Source of the DNA: an uncultured Collinsella sp.
GTDB taxonomy: Bacteria; Actinomycetota; Coriobacteriia; Coriobacteriales; Coriobacteriaceae
Length of the DNA stretch: 64,000 nucleotides
Assembly (NCBI GenBank): GCA_900541235.1
Contig: UQIW01000001.1
Span: 124,001-188,000, forward strand
Direction of reading: 5' to 3'
Below, piece by piece: positions 43,480 through 51,386 of the stretch (positions within the stretch are counted from its first letter, which is position 1; the number at the start of each line of letters is the position of its first letter). Below the pieces are notes generated by a model. The model had not been told where the DNA came from. It saw nothing but the letters and a program-made list of their open reading frames with translations, and searched no databases. The translations under genes were made by a program, and so were the position numbers.

Positions 43480-43815
43480 TCAGATGAGGTTCTCGCCCAG
43501 GTTCTTGCCGCCGAGGACGTGCATGTGGAAGTGCATGACGGTCTGACCGGCGTTGACGCCCTTGTTGGAGATGACGCGGAAACCGTCCTCCAGGCCCTTG
43601 GCCTTAGCGACCTCCTGGATGGCATGGGCCATGGCGCCCATGGTCTCGGCAGGCACGTTGTCGGCGATGTCGCTGTAGTGCTTCTTGGGGATCACGAGCG
43701 TGTGGACCGGCGCCTGGGGGTTGAGGTCGTCGAAGGCGATGACCTGGTCGTCCTCGTAGACAACAGTCGAGGGGATCTCGTGGTTGGCGATTTTACAGAA
43801 GATGCAATCACACAT
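43480..43815 (-). CDS. HIT family hydrolase (Hint type)
   Basis: This 111-residue protein has the HIT fold: CIFCKIANHEIPSTVVYEDDQVIAFDDLNPQAPVHTLVIPKKHY and the catalytic histidine triad in QTVMHFHMHVLGGKNL, with the N-terminal CxxC (CDCIFC) that binds zinc in some members. Family members hydrolyse nucleoside phosphoramidates such as AMP-lysine. ATG 43815 (MCDCIFC) has AAAGGAA; the open frame continues upstream only through the neighbouring inverted repeat. Confidence 0.95.
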   Translation of the reverse strand: MCDCIFCKIANHEIPSTVVYEDDQVIAFDDLNPQAPVHTLVIPKKHYSDIADNVPAETMGAMAHAIQEVAKAKGLEDGFRVISNKGVNAGQTVMHFHMHVLGGKNLGENLI

Positions 43816-43840
43816 GGCTGGTTCCTTTCTTACAGACCAA

Positions 43841-43949
43841 GGTAGTCTTTTTGGGACGGGGCTTTTTTGACTACTTTTTCGCAAAAGCAAGTGCTCGGCG
43901 AGCCGTCGCCAAAGGGTAGTCAAAAAAGCCCCGTCCCAAAAAGACTACC
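43841..43949. repeat. 34-bp perfect inverted repeat between HIT and xseB
   Basis: Arms 43841-43874 and 43916-43949 are exact reverse complements over 34 bp (they start GGTAGTCTTTTTGGGACGGG) around a 41-nt centre with a GCTCGGCGAGC mini-hairpin. It lies between xseB (stop at 43971) and the HIT start codon at 43815. As RNA it would form a very stable rod that could separate the two genes. Confidence 0.85.
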
Positions 43950-43970
43950 CCAAAGTGGGCTGTGGGATGG

Positions 43971-44237
43971 TTAGAACGAGAGGTTGTCGTCGGTGTTGGC
44001 GGCTTCGCCGTCGGCGAGCACGTCGTTGCCGTCGACGTCCTTAAGAAGCACCGAGACCTTCTGCTCGGCATCGGACAGGCGGGTGCGCAGGCTCTTGAGG
44101 AGCTCGACGCCGCGGGTATAGCTCTCGAGCGACTCCTCGAGCTCCATATCGCCCGACTCCAGGCTGCGGATGATGAGCTCCAGCTCCTGCGAGGCCTGCT
44201 TGTACGTAAGCTGCTCGACCGGGGTCTTCTCTGCCAT
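43971..44237 (-). CDS. xseB: Exodeoxyribonuclease VII small subunit
   Basis: XseB is the small, multi-copy subunit of exonuclease VII, a single-strand DNA nuclease. The 88-residue protein has the family core LTYKQASQELELIIRSLESGDMELEESLESYTRGVELLKSLRTRLSDAEQKV. It follows xseA by 42 bp, and its ATG 44237 has GGAAA(C) upstream. The Asp/Asn-rich tail (DGNDVLADGEAANTDDNLSF) is extra to the core. Confidence 0.95.
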   Translation of the reverse strand: MAEKTPVEQLTYKQASQELELIIRSLESGDMELEESLESYTRGVELLKSLRTRLSDAEQKVSVLLKDVDGNDVLADGEAANTDDNLSF

Positions 44238-44279
44238 ATCTGTTTCCTTTCCTAAAGGTTTATCGCTATGAAACGCGGG

Positions 44280-45731
44280 TTACTCGACCGTATCGACCGT
44301 TGCAGCCACGTTGCCGTCTGCCATACGCACGCGGATGGCATCGCCGGGCTTAAAGCTCTTGGCGCTCGTAGCCACACCATCATCGCTGTACGCGATGGAA
44401 TAGCCGCGGGCAAGTACCTTGAGCGGCGACAGGGCATCGAGCGAAGCCGCTGCACGGCCCAAGTCGGAAGCTGACTTGTTGAGCATTGTGCGCCCCTGAT
44501 GCTCCAGACGGGAACTCGCAAGCGTGAGCGCATGGCGTTTGCCATCGAGCCCCGAGGTGCTTGCGATCAAGCGCTCGGGCAGACGCTCGAAGTTGGAGCG
44601 GAAGGCCCCAACCGAACGCGTTATGGCGCCCGACAGTCGATCGGCAGTCAGCGCAAGCTCGGACTCGCGACGCTCGACCATAAACGTTGGATCGTTGAGG
44701 CACGGGCGGCACGCGGCCGCATCGAGCGCGTCAACCAAACGAGCCGTATAGGTGTCCCAGGCACGACGACCGCGCTGGTCGAGCATTTCCAGATCGACCT
44801 GATCCGACCCGATCATCGAAGCCATCGCGGCACCCAGACGTTGATGGCGCGTCTCGAGCACGTCGGCCAACTCCGTCATAGCCGGCGCCACCGATTCTGC
44901 CGCTGCCGTTGGCGTGGAGGCGCGACGGTCGCTCACCATGTCGCAAATCGAGGTATCGGGCTCATGGCCAATGCCGGTCACCACGGGCACGGGGCAAGCC
45001 GCCACCGCACGGGCAAGCTCCTCGTCGTTAAAGGTCATGAGGTCCTCGAAGGAGCCGCCGCCACGGACAAGCAAAATGCAATCGGGCGCCGGCGTAATGG
45101 CAGCGGCGCGGCGCAAGCCTTCAATAAGCTCTGCCGGCGCGCCCTCGCCCTGGACCTTTGCGCCCACGCAGACAAGCTCGACGAGCGGGTTGCGACGGCG
45201 CAGCGTACGCTTGACGTCGTCGATCACGGCGCCCGAAAGCGAGGTGACGACCGCCACGCGTGAGCAGAACACCGGGATACGGCGCTTGCGCGCTTCGTCC
45301 ATCAGGCCCTCGCGGCGGAGCTTTTCGGCCAGTTGCGCCACTTGTTGACGCAGCAGGCCCTCCCCCGCCAGCGAGAATGAGCGAGCGACAAAGCTCATGC
45401 GACCCGTAGGCTTGTAGAGATTGAAGCTGCCCTTAAAGCTTACCTGCATGCCGTCGCGCAGATCGAAGGTGCGCTTAAGGTAGGCGCCCTTCCAGATGAT
45501 GCAGTCGACGGCCGCCGAGTCGTCCTTAATCTGGAAGTAGCAGTGGCCGCTTCGGGCATTGGGACCACGAAAACCCGTGACCTCACCCAAAACGCTCAAC
45601 TGCGGAATGGCATCGAGCGCGCCGGCGGCGATCTCCACCGCTTGGCTCACGCTGAGCTCTTTGCGCTCCTGCTCGTCCGATCCGTCGAACTCGGCGGAAA
45701 CGGTATTGCCGGTCAGATTCCAGCCTGCCAC
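44280..45731 (-). CDS. xseA: Exodeoxyribonuclease VII large subunit
   Basis: XseA is the catalytic subunit of exonuclease VII. The protein of about 483 residues has an N-terminal OB domain (LSVLGEVTGFRGPNARSGHCYFQIKDDSAAVDCIIWKG), the catalytic domain (RRIPVFCSRVAVVTSLSGAVIDDVKRTLRRRNP; ILLVRGGGSFEDLMTFNDEELARAVAACPVPVVTGIGHEPDTSICDMVSDRRASTPTAAAE), and a coiled-coil region before the C-terminal RGYSIAYSDDG segment. GTG 45731 has AAAGGGGG 4 nt upstream and was chosen; ATG 45749 is an alternative. It forms a unit with xseB. Confidence 0.96.
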   Translation of the reverse strand: MAGWNLTGNTVSAEFDGSDEQERKELSVSQAVEIAAGALDAIPQLSVLGEVTGFRGPNARSGHCYFQIKDDSAAVDCIIWKGAYLKRTFDLRDGMQVSFKGSFNLYKPTGRMSFVARSFSLAGEGLLRQQVAQLAEKLRREGLMDEARKRRIPVFCSRVAVVTSLSGAVIDDVKRTLRRRNPLVELVCVGAKVQGEGAPAELIEGLRRAAAITPAPDCILLVRGGGSFEDLMTFNDEELARAVAACPVPVVTGIGHEPDTSICDMVSDRRASTPTAAAESVAPAMTELADVLETRHQRLGAAMASMIGSDQVDLEMLDQRGRRAWDTYTARLVDALDAAACRPCLNDPTFMVERRESELALTADRLSGAITRSVGAFRSNFERLPERLIASTSGLDGKRHALTLASSRLEHQGRTMLNKSASDLGRAAASLDALSPLKVLARGYSIAYSDDGVATSAKSFKPGDAIRVRMADGNVAATVDTVE

Positions 45732-45800
45732 GCAGCCCCCTTTCGTCATCGAGCACAAGGGCTTCGACCCTGCGCAGATTCAAGTCCAACACATAGTACA

Positions 45801-45830
45801 GCGCCGCGGGGACAAGAATCTCCGCGGCGC
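45801..45830 (-). terminator. Hairpin after the YugP-type protease gene
   Basis: GCGCCGCGG/CCGCGGCGC makes a perfect 9-bp GC stem with a 12-nt loop, 17 bp past the stop codon at 45847. No T-run follows, so termination strength is uncertain. Confidence 0.55.
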
Positions 45831-45846
45831 CTGTCAAGCCAACTTG

Positions 45847-46551
45847 TTATCGGTTGGAGTTTCTGTTGTAGCGAGCCATCAGGTAGAGCAGCTGAATAAT
45901 CGAGGTGAGCGCCGCCGCCACGTAGGTGAGCGCGGCCGCCGTCAGGACCTTCTTGGCACCGTTGACCTGCTTGGAGCTCATGCCCGACTGCTCGATATAC
46001 GCCACGGCGCGTCGGCTGGCATCGATCTCGACCGGCAGCGTAACCAGCTGGAACAGCACGCTAAACGAGAAGAAGACCAGCGCGAGGGTCGTGAGCCCCG
46101 CGATGTTCATGAACAGGCCCATGAGCAGCACGATCGTCCAGGTGTTCTGGGTAAAGTTGACGACGGGAACCAAAGCGGTACGTACCTTCATCATGGCATA
46201 ACCACTTTGACGCTGGGCAGCATGGCCCGCCTCGTGACAGGCCACGGCAACGCTTGCAACCGACCCGCCCGAACGGTTGGCATCCGACAGATACAGGTTG
46301 TTGTCCTGCGGGTTGTAATGATCGGTGAGCTCGCCGGCAACGCCCTTGATACCCACGGCGTTGCAACCGTTGGCATCGAGCATGCGACGAGCGACCGTGG
46401 CACCCGTGTCGCCGTCCGAGCGAACCTTGGACCACGTCTTGTACGTCGAGTTGATATAGCTCTGCGCGGCAAGGCCAAGCACCGTGCAGACAAGAACAAC
46501 CAGCAGGTACAGCGGGTCAATGCCAAAGCCGTATCCATAGTAATAAGGCAT
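45847..46551 (-). CDS. YugP-type neutral zinc metallopeptidase
   Basis: This 234-residue membrane protein belongs to the YugP (DUF neutral zinc metallopeptidase) family. It has an N-terminal membrane helix, the zinc motif VACHEAGHAAQ (HExxH) around residue 105, and three further helices (TWTIVLLMGLFMNIAGLTTLALVFFSFSVLFQLVTLPVEIDASRRA; VLTAAALTYVAAALTSIIQLL). The sequence from YINSTYKTWSKVRSDGDTGATVARRMLDANG to NLYLSDANRSGGSV is typical. Substrates are unknown. It is a single-gene unit. Confidence 0.9.
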   Translation of the reverse strand: MPYYYGYGFGIDPLYLLVVLVCTVLGLAAQSYINSTYKTWSKVRSDGDTGATVARRMLDANGCNAVGIKGVAGELTDHYNPQDNNLYLSDANRSGGSVASVAVACHEAGHAAQRQSGYAMMKVRTALVPVVNFTQNTWTIVLLMGLFMNIAGLTTLALVFFSFSVLFQLVTLPVEIDASRRAVAYIEQSGMSSKQVNGAKKVLTAAALTYVAAALTSIIQLLYLMARYNRNSNR

Positions 46552-46615
46552 GCGAATTCCTCCGAATCGAGTTACACGTTGGAGGCATTCTACCCACTCA
46601 GCCGGCTAGGCTTCC

Positions 46616-47749
46616 CTATAACAGTTCAATCTTTCCGTCCTTCACGGTGAGCCCCATATTGCCGGAAAGCAGATCGTCCAGACGCGAACCCACGAGCTCA
46701 AAGCGCCAGCCTTCGCGCAGGGGGCTCTGCTCGGGATGCTCAATATAGTCGGCCAGGTCATCGCGCGAGGCAATGACCGAGGTCGCCACGCCCGAGCGCT
46801 CGGCAACCAGGCGAATGAGCGCATACATCAGGTCCGTCACGCTCTCCAACTCCGGCGAAATCTGACGGTGCCCGCGCACCATGAGCGGCAGGCGATCGTG
46901 TGGGCAGCTCGCACCGCGCTTAATGGCCATGAGCGCGCCGTCCACGTCGCGCTCCCCCAGCTGGTCGGTACCGCGAATGCTGCGGAACTCCTCAACACGA
47001 ACGGGATTACGTTTAACCAGGGCCAGCAGCGTATCGTCGGACATGACCCACTTGCGCGGGATGTTGCGGCGCTCGGCGCGGTCCTCGCGCCAAGCGGCAA
47101 GCTCGCGTGCGATGCCCAACTGGTGACGGCTACACGAGTTGATGCGCTTGACCTTGCGAAACGCCTCATGGCGGTCGGCGCGGTAGTGCGACTCGTCGGC
47201 CAGCGGACGCAACTCGTCGAGCACCCAGTCCACCCGGCCCAGCTCGCGCAGGCGACTCATCATCTCGGTATAGGCGACGATCAAGTACTTGACGTCATCG
47301 ATCGCGTACTCGACCTGCTTATCAGTCAGCGGGCGGCGCGACCAGTCGGTCAGCGACTCGGTCTTGGGCAATGAGACGCCACAAAACGTCTGCACGAGCG
47401 CGCCGTAGGAAATCTGCTGGCGCTCGCCCAAAAAGGCGGCGGCCACCTGCGTGTCAAAAATGGGACGCGGCAGCACGCCCACGGTATGGAGCATGACCTC
47501 CATATCCTGCGAGCAGGCGTGGAAGACCTTAGTCACGCTCTCGTCGGCCATAAGCTCGGCAAGCGGCGACAGGTCGTCGATCACCAAAGGATCGACCGCG
47601 ACGCTCTCGGCAGGGGTGGCAATCTGAACCAAGCACAGGCGCGGATGGAACGTGCGCTCGCGCAAAAACTCGGTATCGACGGCAATCGCGTCGAACTCAC
47701 GGGCGCGCTGGCAAAAGTCGAGTAGAGCCTGATGTGTGGAAATGTACAT
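46616..47749 (-). CDS. rnd: Ribonuclease D
   Basis: RNase D is a DEDDy 3'-5' exonuclease that trims tRNA and other small RNAs. The 377-residue protein has the exonuclease motifs AIAVDTEFLRERTFHPRLCLVQIATP, VTKVFHACSQDMEVM, and LTDKQVEYAIDDVKYL (DxxxY variant), followed by an HRDC domain (LGIARELAAWREDRAERRNIPRKWVMSDDTLLALVKRNP). ATG 47749 (MYISTHQALLDF) begins exactly where homology does; the ribosome binding site is weak. Confidence 0.93.
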   Translation of the reverse strand: MYISTHQALLDFCQRAREFDAIAVDTEFLRERTFHPRLCLVQIATPAESVAVDPLVIDDLSPLAELMADESVTKVFHACSQDMEVMLHTVGVLPRPIFDTQVAAAFLGERQQISYGALVQTFCGVSLPKTESLTDWSRRPLTDKQVEYAIDDVKYLIVAYTEMMSRLRELGRVDWVLDELRPLADESHYRADRHEAFRKVKRINSCSRHQLGIARELAAWREDRAERRNIPRKWVMSDDTLLALVKRNPVRVEEFRSIRGTDQLGERDVDGALMAIKRGASCPHDRLPLMVRGHRQISPELESVTDLMYALIRLVAERSGVATSVIASRDDLADYIEHPEQSPLREGWRFELVGSRLDDLLSGNMGLTVKDGKIELL

Positions 47750-47847
47750 ATCAACCCATCGAATAAGGTTAGGCCCGAAAAACACGGGTAGGATATCGGC
47801 ATTGCCTTACAACTATACTCGGTTAGTCACAGAACGGGAACGTAAGT

Positions 47848-48765
47848 ATGCGCTGCCTTATCATCCACAACCCGGCATCGGGCCCCAGCTCAGATGAAAT
47901 CTACGCATTCACGCACGCCCTCGCGCAGGGCGGCGACGAGGTCGTGATGCGTTTTATCGGCGATGGCATGGAGCCCGAGGACGCCGTGGCAGACGTGCGC
48001 GAGTTTGATCGCGTGGTCGTTTCGGGCGGCGACGGCACCGTCTCCAACGTGCTCGACCAGATGCGCGGATGCGGTGTCCCCACGCTCGTCTTCCCCTCCG
48101 GCACAGCCTGCCTGTTCTTCAACAACATCGGCAATGCCCCCGAGGCAGCGGCGCTTGCCAAGGCTTGCCGCGCCGGTCGCACGGTCAAAGTGGACATGGG
48201 CGAGCTCTTTTGGCTCGACGAGAACGGCAACGAGAAGCGCCACGGCTTTATCATCATCGCCGGCTCGGGCTTCGACGCCGAGATCATGATGAAGGCCGCC
48301 CCCGCCAAAAACGACATCGGCGAGATCGCCTATTTCCTGTCGGCGCTCGCCACACCCAACCCCACGGTGGCGCATTTTACGATTGAGCATGACGGCATTG
48401 TCGAGGAGCTCGATGGCATCTGCTGCATGGCCGGCAACACCTCGGTCATTCAAAACGACATCAACCTGTTCCCCGACTGCCGCATGAACGACGGCATGGT
48501 CGACATCGCGGTCATCGAGCCCGTAAAAACCGTCCAGCTCCTGCCCACTGTGATCACCGCCGCGCTCGACCCCGCCGGCAAGGTGCTCGGCCGTCCGCAG
48601 TTCAAGATCATCCAGACCAAGGAAGCCAAAATCACCTGCACGCCGTCGCTGGGCATGCAGTTCGATGGCGAGATCATCTCCAGCAACTCGGGCGTCTTTG
48701 GAGCCCGCGCGCTTCCGCAATGCCTCGACCTCATCGTCGACGAATTCTCCCCGCTCGGAAAATAG
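47848..48765 (+). CDS. YegS/DagK family lipid kinase
   Basis: This 305-residue protein is a diacylglycerol-kinase-like enzyme that phosphorylates lipids such as diacylglycerol on the inner membrane face. Motifs are IHNPASGPSSDE, the nucleotide loop VVSGGDGTVSNVLDQM, FPSGTACLFFNNIG (variant of the PlGTgNdfar motif), and the C-terminal GMQFDGEI. A proper GTxND is replaced by GTACLFFNN, so the substrate may differ. A 30-codon membrane peptide gene follows 9 bp downstream, probably in one transcript. Confidence 0.88.
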   Translation: MRCLIIHNPASGPSSDEIYAFTHALAQGGDEVVMRFIGDGMEPEDAVADVREFDRVVVSGGDGTVSNVLDQMRGCGVPTLVFPSGTACLFFNNIGNAPEAAALAKACRAGRTVKVDMGELFWLDENGNEKRHGFIIIAGSGFDAEIMMKAAPAKNDIGEIAYFLSALATPNPTVAHFTIEHDGIVEELDGICCMAGNTSVIQNDINLFPDCRMNDGMVDIAVIEPVKTVQLLPTVITAALDPAGKVLGRPQFKIIQTKEAKITCTPSLGMQFDGEIISSNSGVFGARALPQCLDLIVDEFSPLGK

Positions 48766-48774
48766 GAGGACCCC

Positions 48775-48867
48775 ATGAACGACAATCCCCTGCTCGGCTT
48801 TATCGTCATTGTTCTGGCCATGCTCGTCGGCTATGCGATTAACGTGATCCACCGCCGGAAGAAGTAA
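48775..48867 (+). CDS. Small membrane peptide (30 aa)
   Basis: A short open frame begins at ATG 48775, only 4 nt after a perfect AGGAGGA ribosome binding site placed at the stop of the lipid kinase gene. The 30-residue product starts MNDNPLLGF, has one hydrophobic helix (about residues 7-23, FIVIVLAMLVGYAINVI) and a basic end (HRRKK), giving an N-out or tail-anchored topology. It is followed by a terminator. It resembles small membrane peptides that accompany lipid enzymes, but no family is recognised. Confidence 0.7.
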   Translation: MNDNPLLGFIVIVLAMLVGYAINVIHRRKK

Positions 48868-48901
48868 TTCCACATTGGTATGATATTCATCCAATTATCG
48901 T

Positions 48902-48946
48902 CTCCCCTGTTGTTTATGCATTTGCACGACAGCGGGGGATTTTTCT
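48902..48946 (+). terminator. Terminator of the lipid kinase operon
   Basis: TCCCCTGTTGT pairs imperfectly with ACGACAGCGGGGGA around a 12-nt loop, followed by TTTTTCTTT, 35 bp past the small peptide stop. Confidence 0.85.
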
Positions 48947-49175
48947 TTGTGCCCCGTGCAAGGCGCTTTATTCAGGTACAGTAATTGCAGGGCGTCTTTA
49001 TTTAAATAAAGCTAGATAATGAGTATTCTTGTCCGCTCATCGCATATTTTAGGACGCTCATCGAGTATTTCATCGAAATAGATGAATACTATTGAGACTT
49101 CCTATAGGCTAATAGATGTATTTATTAGCTGAAATCCTGCACGGTTCCGCGGGGTTTCAACGGTTGGGAGGGATT
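48947..49175 (+). promoter_or_regulatory. AT-rich region upstream of the C69 dipeptidase gene
   Basis: The gap from 48868 to 49175 (308 bp) contains the terminator above and then an AT-rich tract with no gene. It has a CTTTATTTAAATAAAG palindrome near 48998-49013, two GCTCATCG repeats, and an imperfect AGTATTtCATC/GATGAATACT inverted repeat near 49060-49090. The promoter of the dipeptidase gene must lie here. The regulator is unknown. Confidence 0.45.
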
Positions 49176-50978
49176 ATGAGGTTTACTCATCCTGTCAACA
49201 CGCTCAAAAAGCTCGGCTGCGGCCTTGCGTTTGGAGCAACGGCCATCATGGCCATGCCGACTTCGGCACTCGCCTGCACCCAGATCTACATGGGCAGCAA
49301 GCTCACGGCAGACGGCAACACGTACTACGGCCGTTCCGAGGACTTCGGTCCGCGCTATGTCAAGCACTTTGGCATTGAGCCCGCACACAAGGACGGCAAC
49401 GAGTACACCTCGGTCGAGTCCGGTTTTGAGTACAAGTCCAAGGGCGCAACCTACCGCTACACCTTCGTTCGCGACAACCCCTCGCAGTGGGAAGATCGCT
49501 ACGACGCATATTCCGAGGCAGGCATCAACGAGAAGGGCGTCTCCTGCTCTGCCACGCTGAGCACCTCCTATAACGAGAAGGCCGAAGAGGCCGACCCCAT
49601 CACCGAGGAGACTGGCATTGGCGAATACAGCTATGCCAGCGTCATCCTGGGCGAGAGCGCCACGGCCCGCGAGGGCGTCGAGCTCATCGGCAGCCTGATC
49701 GACGAGCAGGGCGTCTGCTCCAACGACCAGATCATCATCGCCGACAGCACCGAGACCTGGTTGTTCGCCGCGCTTTCCGGCCATCAGTGGATTGCTATGA
49801 AGCTCGCCGATGACATCGCCTCGCTCAACCCCAACATCGGCAACCTCACCTATAACGTCGACCTCGATGACACCGAGAACTGTCTCCATTCCGAAGGCAT
49901 CGAGTCCATGCCTAAGGAGAAGGGCTTTGCCGAGTACACCGACGGCAAGTTCGACGTCGCCAAGACCTACGGCGAGGAGATTAGCGAGGCCGGTATGCAC
50001 CAGTGGTCGCGCTATATCCAGGGTCGTGATTACTTCATGGCTCCGCTTGCCGAGGGCACCGACTACGAGATCGTCAAGGACGAGCGCGAAGAGGCTCGCG
50101 CCACGACCGGCGCCCTGGTCCACGAGATGCAGCCGCTGTTCTTCCAGCCCGGCAAGTCCGACTGGAACACCTTTGAGATGATTCGTTCCTTCGCCGCTCG
50201 CGGCGAGAATGTCGCCGGCCTCAACGCCAACACCGACGGCGCCTATGCCATCGGCTCCAACCGCAACACCGAGATCCACACCTTCCAGATCCGTCAGGGC
50301 ATGGACCCCGAGATCGCGACCATTCAGTGGGAGATGCTCTCCAACGCCGAATTCTCCGTCGCCATCCCCTTCTACTCCGCACTGCTCACCGAGGTCAGCC
50401 CCTACTTCAGCGATCAGGATGTCTCCTTCGATCACTGCGAAGAGGAAGACGTCGTGAACAACGAGGAGCCCAAGAACTCCATCAACTACGTCCTCATGGA
50501 CATCAACACGCTCGCCTATGAGAACCGCGACCACTGCGCCACCGGCGTCCGCGCCTATCTCGACGCCCTGCAGAAGGAACTCATCGAGCAGAACCTGACC
50601 GTCGACGAGGCCATGCAGGCCGAAGAAGGCACCGAGGCCCGTACCGCCCTGGCCAACAAGGCCGGCAAGGCTGCAACCAAGAACACCTATGTTAAGTGCA
50701 AGGCCATGCTCGAGGAGATGCGCGACTACCTCAAGGAGGGCGATTTCTCCGAGGAGTTCGTCCCGAGTGACTACGATGCTGACAACGACTGCCTGGTCGA
50801 GTCCATCACCTACGCCGACGAGGCCCTTTCCGATGAGGACGTGGCCGAGCCCGAGGCCGAAGAGGAAGAGGCCGCCGAGGAGAAGTCCGAGGGCAACAAC
50901 ATGGCCGCCATGGCCGTTGGCGCCGTCGTCATCATCGGTGTCTGCGCCTACGTGATCTATCGTCGCAAGAAGGCCTAA
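49176..50978 (+). CDS. Secreted, membrane-anchored C69 family dipeptidase
   Basis: This 600-residue protein matches the C69 (PepD-like) N-terminal nucleophile hydrolases. It has a signal peptide (residues 1-32, basic start then GCGLAFGATAIMAMPTSALA) and Cys33 right after the predicted cleavage site, in ALA-CTQIYMGSKLTADGNTYYGRSEDFG. That Cys is the catalytic N-terminal nucleophile, so export would activate the enzyme. A Glu-rich linker and a C-terminal helix (MAAMAVGAVVIIGVCAYVIYRRKKA) anchor it to the outer membrane face. It probably releases amino acids from peptides outside the cell. ATG 49176 has GGGAGGG; an earlier start lacks one. Confidence 0.92.
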   Translation: MRFTHPVNTLKKLGCGLAFGATAIMAMPTSALACTQIYMGSKLTADGNTYYGRSEDFGPRYVKHFGIEPAHKDGNEYTSVESGFEYKSKGATYRYTFVRDNPSQWEDRYDAYSEAGINEKGVSCSATLSTSYNEKAEEADPITEETGIGEYSYASVILGESATAREGVELIGSLIDEQGVCSNDQIIIADSTETWLFAALSGHQWIAMKLADDIASLNPNIGNLTYNVDLDDTENCLHSEGIESMPKEKGFAEYTDGKFDVAKTYGEEISEAGMHQWSRYIQGRDYFMAPLAEGTDYEIVKDEREEARATTGALVHEMQPLFFQPGKSDWNTFEMIRSFAARGENVAGLNANTDGAYAIGSNRNTEIHTFQIRQGMDPEIATIQWEMLSNAEFSVAIPFYSALLTEVSPYFSDQDVSFDHCEEEDVVNNEEPKNSINYVLMDINTLAYENRDHCATGVRAYLDALQKELIEQNLTVDEAMQAEEGTEARTALANKAGKAATKNTYVKCKAMLEEMRDYLKEGDFSEEFVPSDYDADNDCLVESITYADEALSDEDVAEPEAEEEEAAEEKSEGNNMAAMAVGAVVIIGVCAYVIYRRKKA

Positions 50979-50996
50979 GACCCTCATGTCCTAGCT

Positions 50997-51044
50997 GAGC
51001 GGGCGGGGCACATGAGTCACCTCACCCGCTTAGCCCGCTCTTAT
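50997..51044 (+). terminator. Terminator after the dipeptidase gene
   Basis: GAGCGGGC/GCCCGCTC (50997-51004 and 51033-51040) forms an 8-bp stem with partial inner pairing, followed by TTATTG, 19 bp past the stop. Confidence 0.6.
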
Positions 51045-51173
51045 TGACCGACGGGAAACCCGCCTGAAATCTTTTCAAAAAAGATTCCCCCGCACACACT
51101 TCGCTGTGCTATAGTGCAGCGCAACAGCAACTAGGTGCGACCGCGCCATGGCATCACGAAAGGAGTCACCAAT
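51045..51173 (+). promoter_or_regulatory. Promoter of the trp leader/ECF transporter operon
   Basis: An extended -10 promoter TGC-TATAGT lies at 51107-51115, so transcription should start near 51122, about 50 nt before the leader peptide start codon. No good -35 hexamer is seen. A GAAAGGAG ribosome binding site lies 8 nt before ATG 51174. Confidence 0.6.
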
Positions 51174-51242
51174 ATGAAGGACACGATGACGTCTCTCAAC
51201 AACTGGTGGTGGCGTGATGCGAATACGATCGGTCGACAGTGA
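51174..51242 (+). CDS. trpL: Tryptophan leader peptide
   Basis: This 22-codon frame begins at ATG 51174 behind AAAGGAG and contains three consecutive TGG codons (residues 11-13, ...SLNNWWWRDAN...), stopping with TGA at 51240-51242. Three Trp in 22 residues, followed within 40 nt by a Rho-independent terminator and a TrpP-like transporter gene, is the arrangement of transcription attenuation by a stalled ribosome. It codes no stable protein; its translation is the sensor of charged tRNA-Trp. Confidence 0.85.
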   Translation: MKDTMTSLNNWWWRDANTIGRQ

Positions 51243-51309
51243 GTCTCTCATGCCTGTTTTTGCGCTCTAGGTGATTGGAAGGCCTCCGGTTTCGACCGGG
51301 GGCCTTTTT
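51230..51309 (+). terminator. Trp attenuator: antiterminator and terminator
   Basis: GGCCTCCGGT (51281-51290) pairs with ACCGGGGGCC (51295-51304) through a 4-nt loop and is followed by TTTTTC, a strong terminator. CGGTCGA (51230-51236), inside the last leader codons, is complementary to TCGACCG (51292-51298) of the terminator loop and 3' arm. A ribosome stalled on the Trp codons (51204-51212) would leave CGGTCGA free to form the antiterminator; one that reaches the stop codon would cover it and let the terminator form. Confidence 0.75.
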
Positions 51310-51386
51310 CTATCTCGAGCCCGATCGCATTCGCATCACGCGCCTCCGCTTTTCTCTTGCACTCCCCTTCCGAAAGGATTTTCACC

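Noticed and set aside
49125..50987. A 620-codon open frame antisense to the C69 dipeptidase
   Set aside because: The plus-strand gene has a signal peptide, nucleophile and anchor; the antisense product is low-complexity Gly/Val/Leu.
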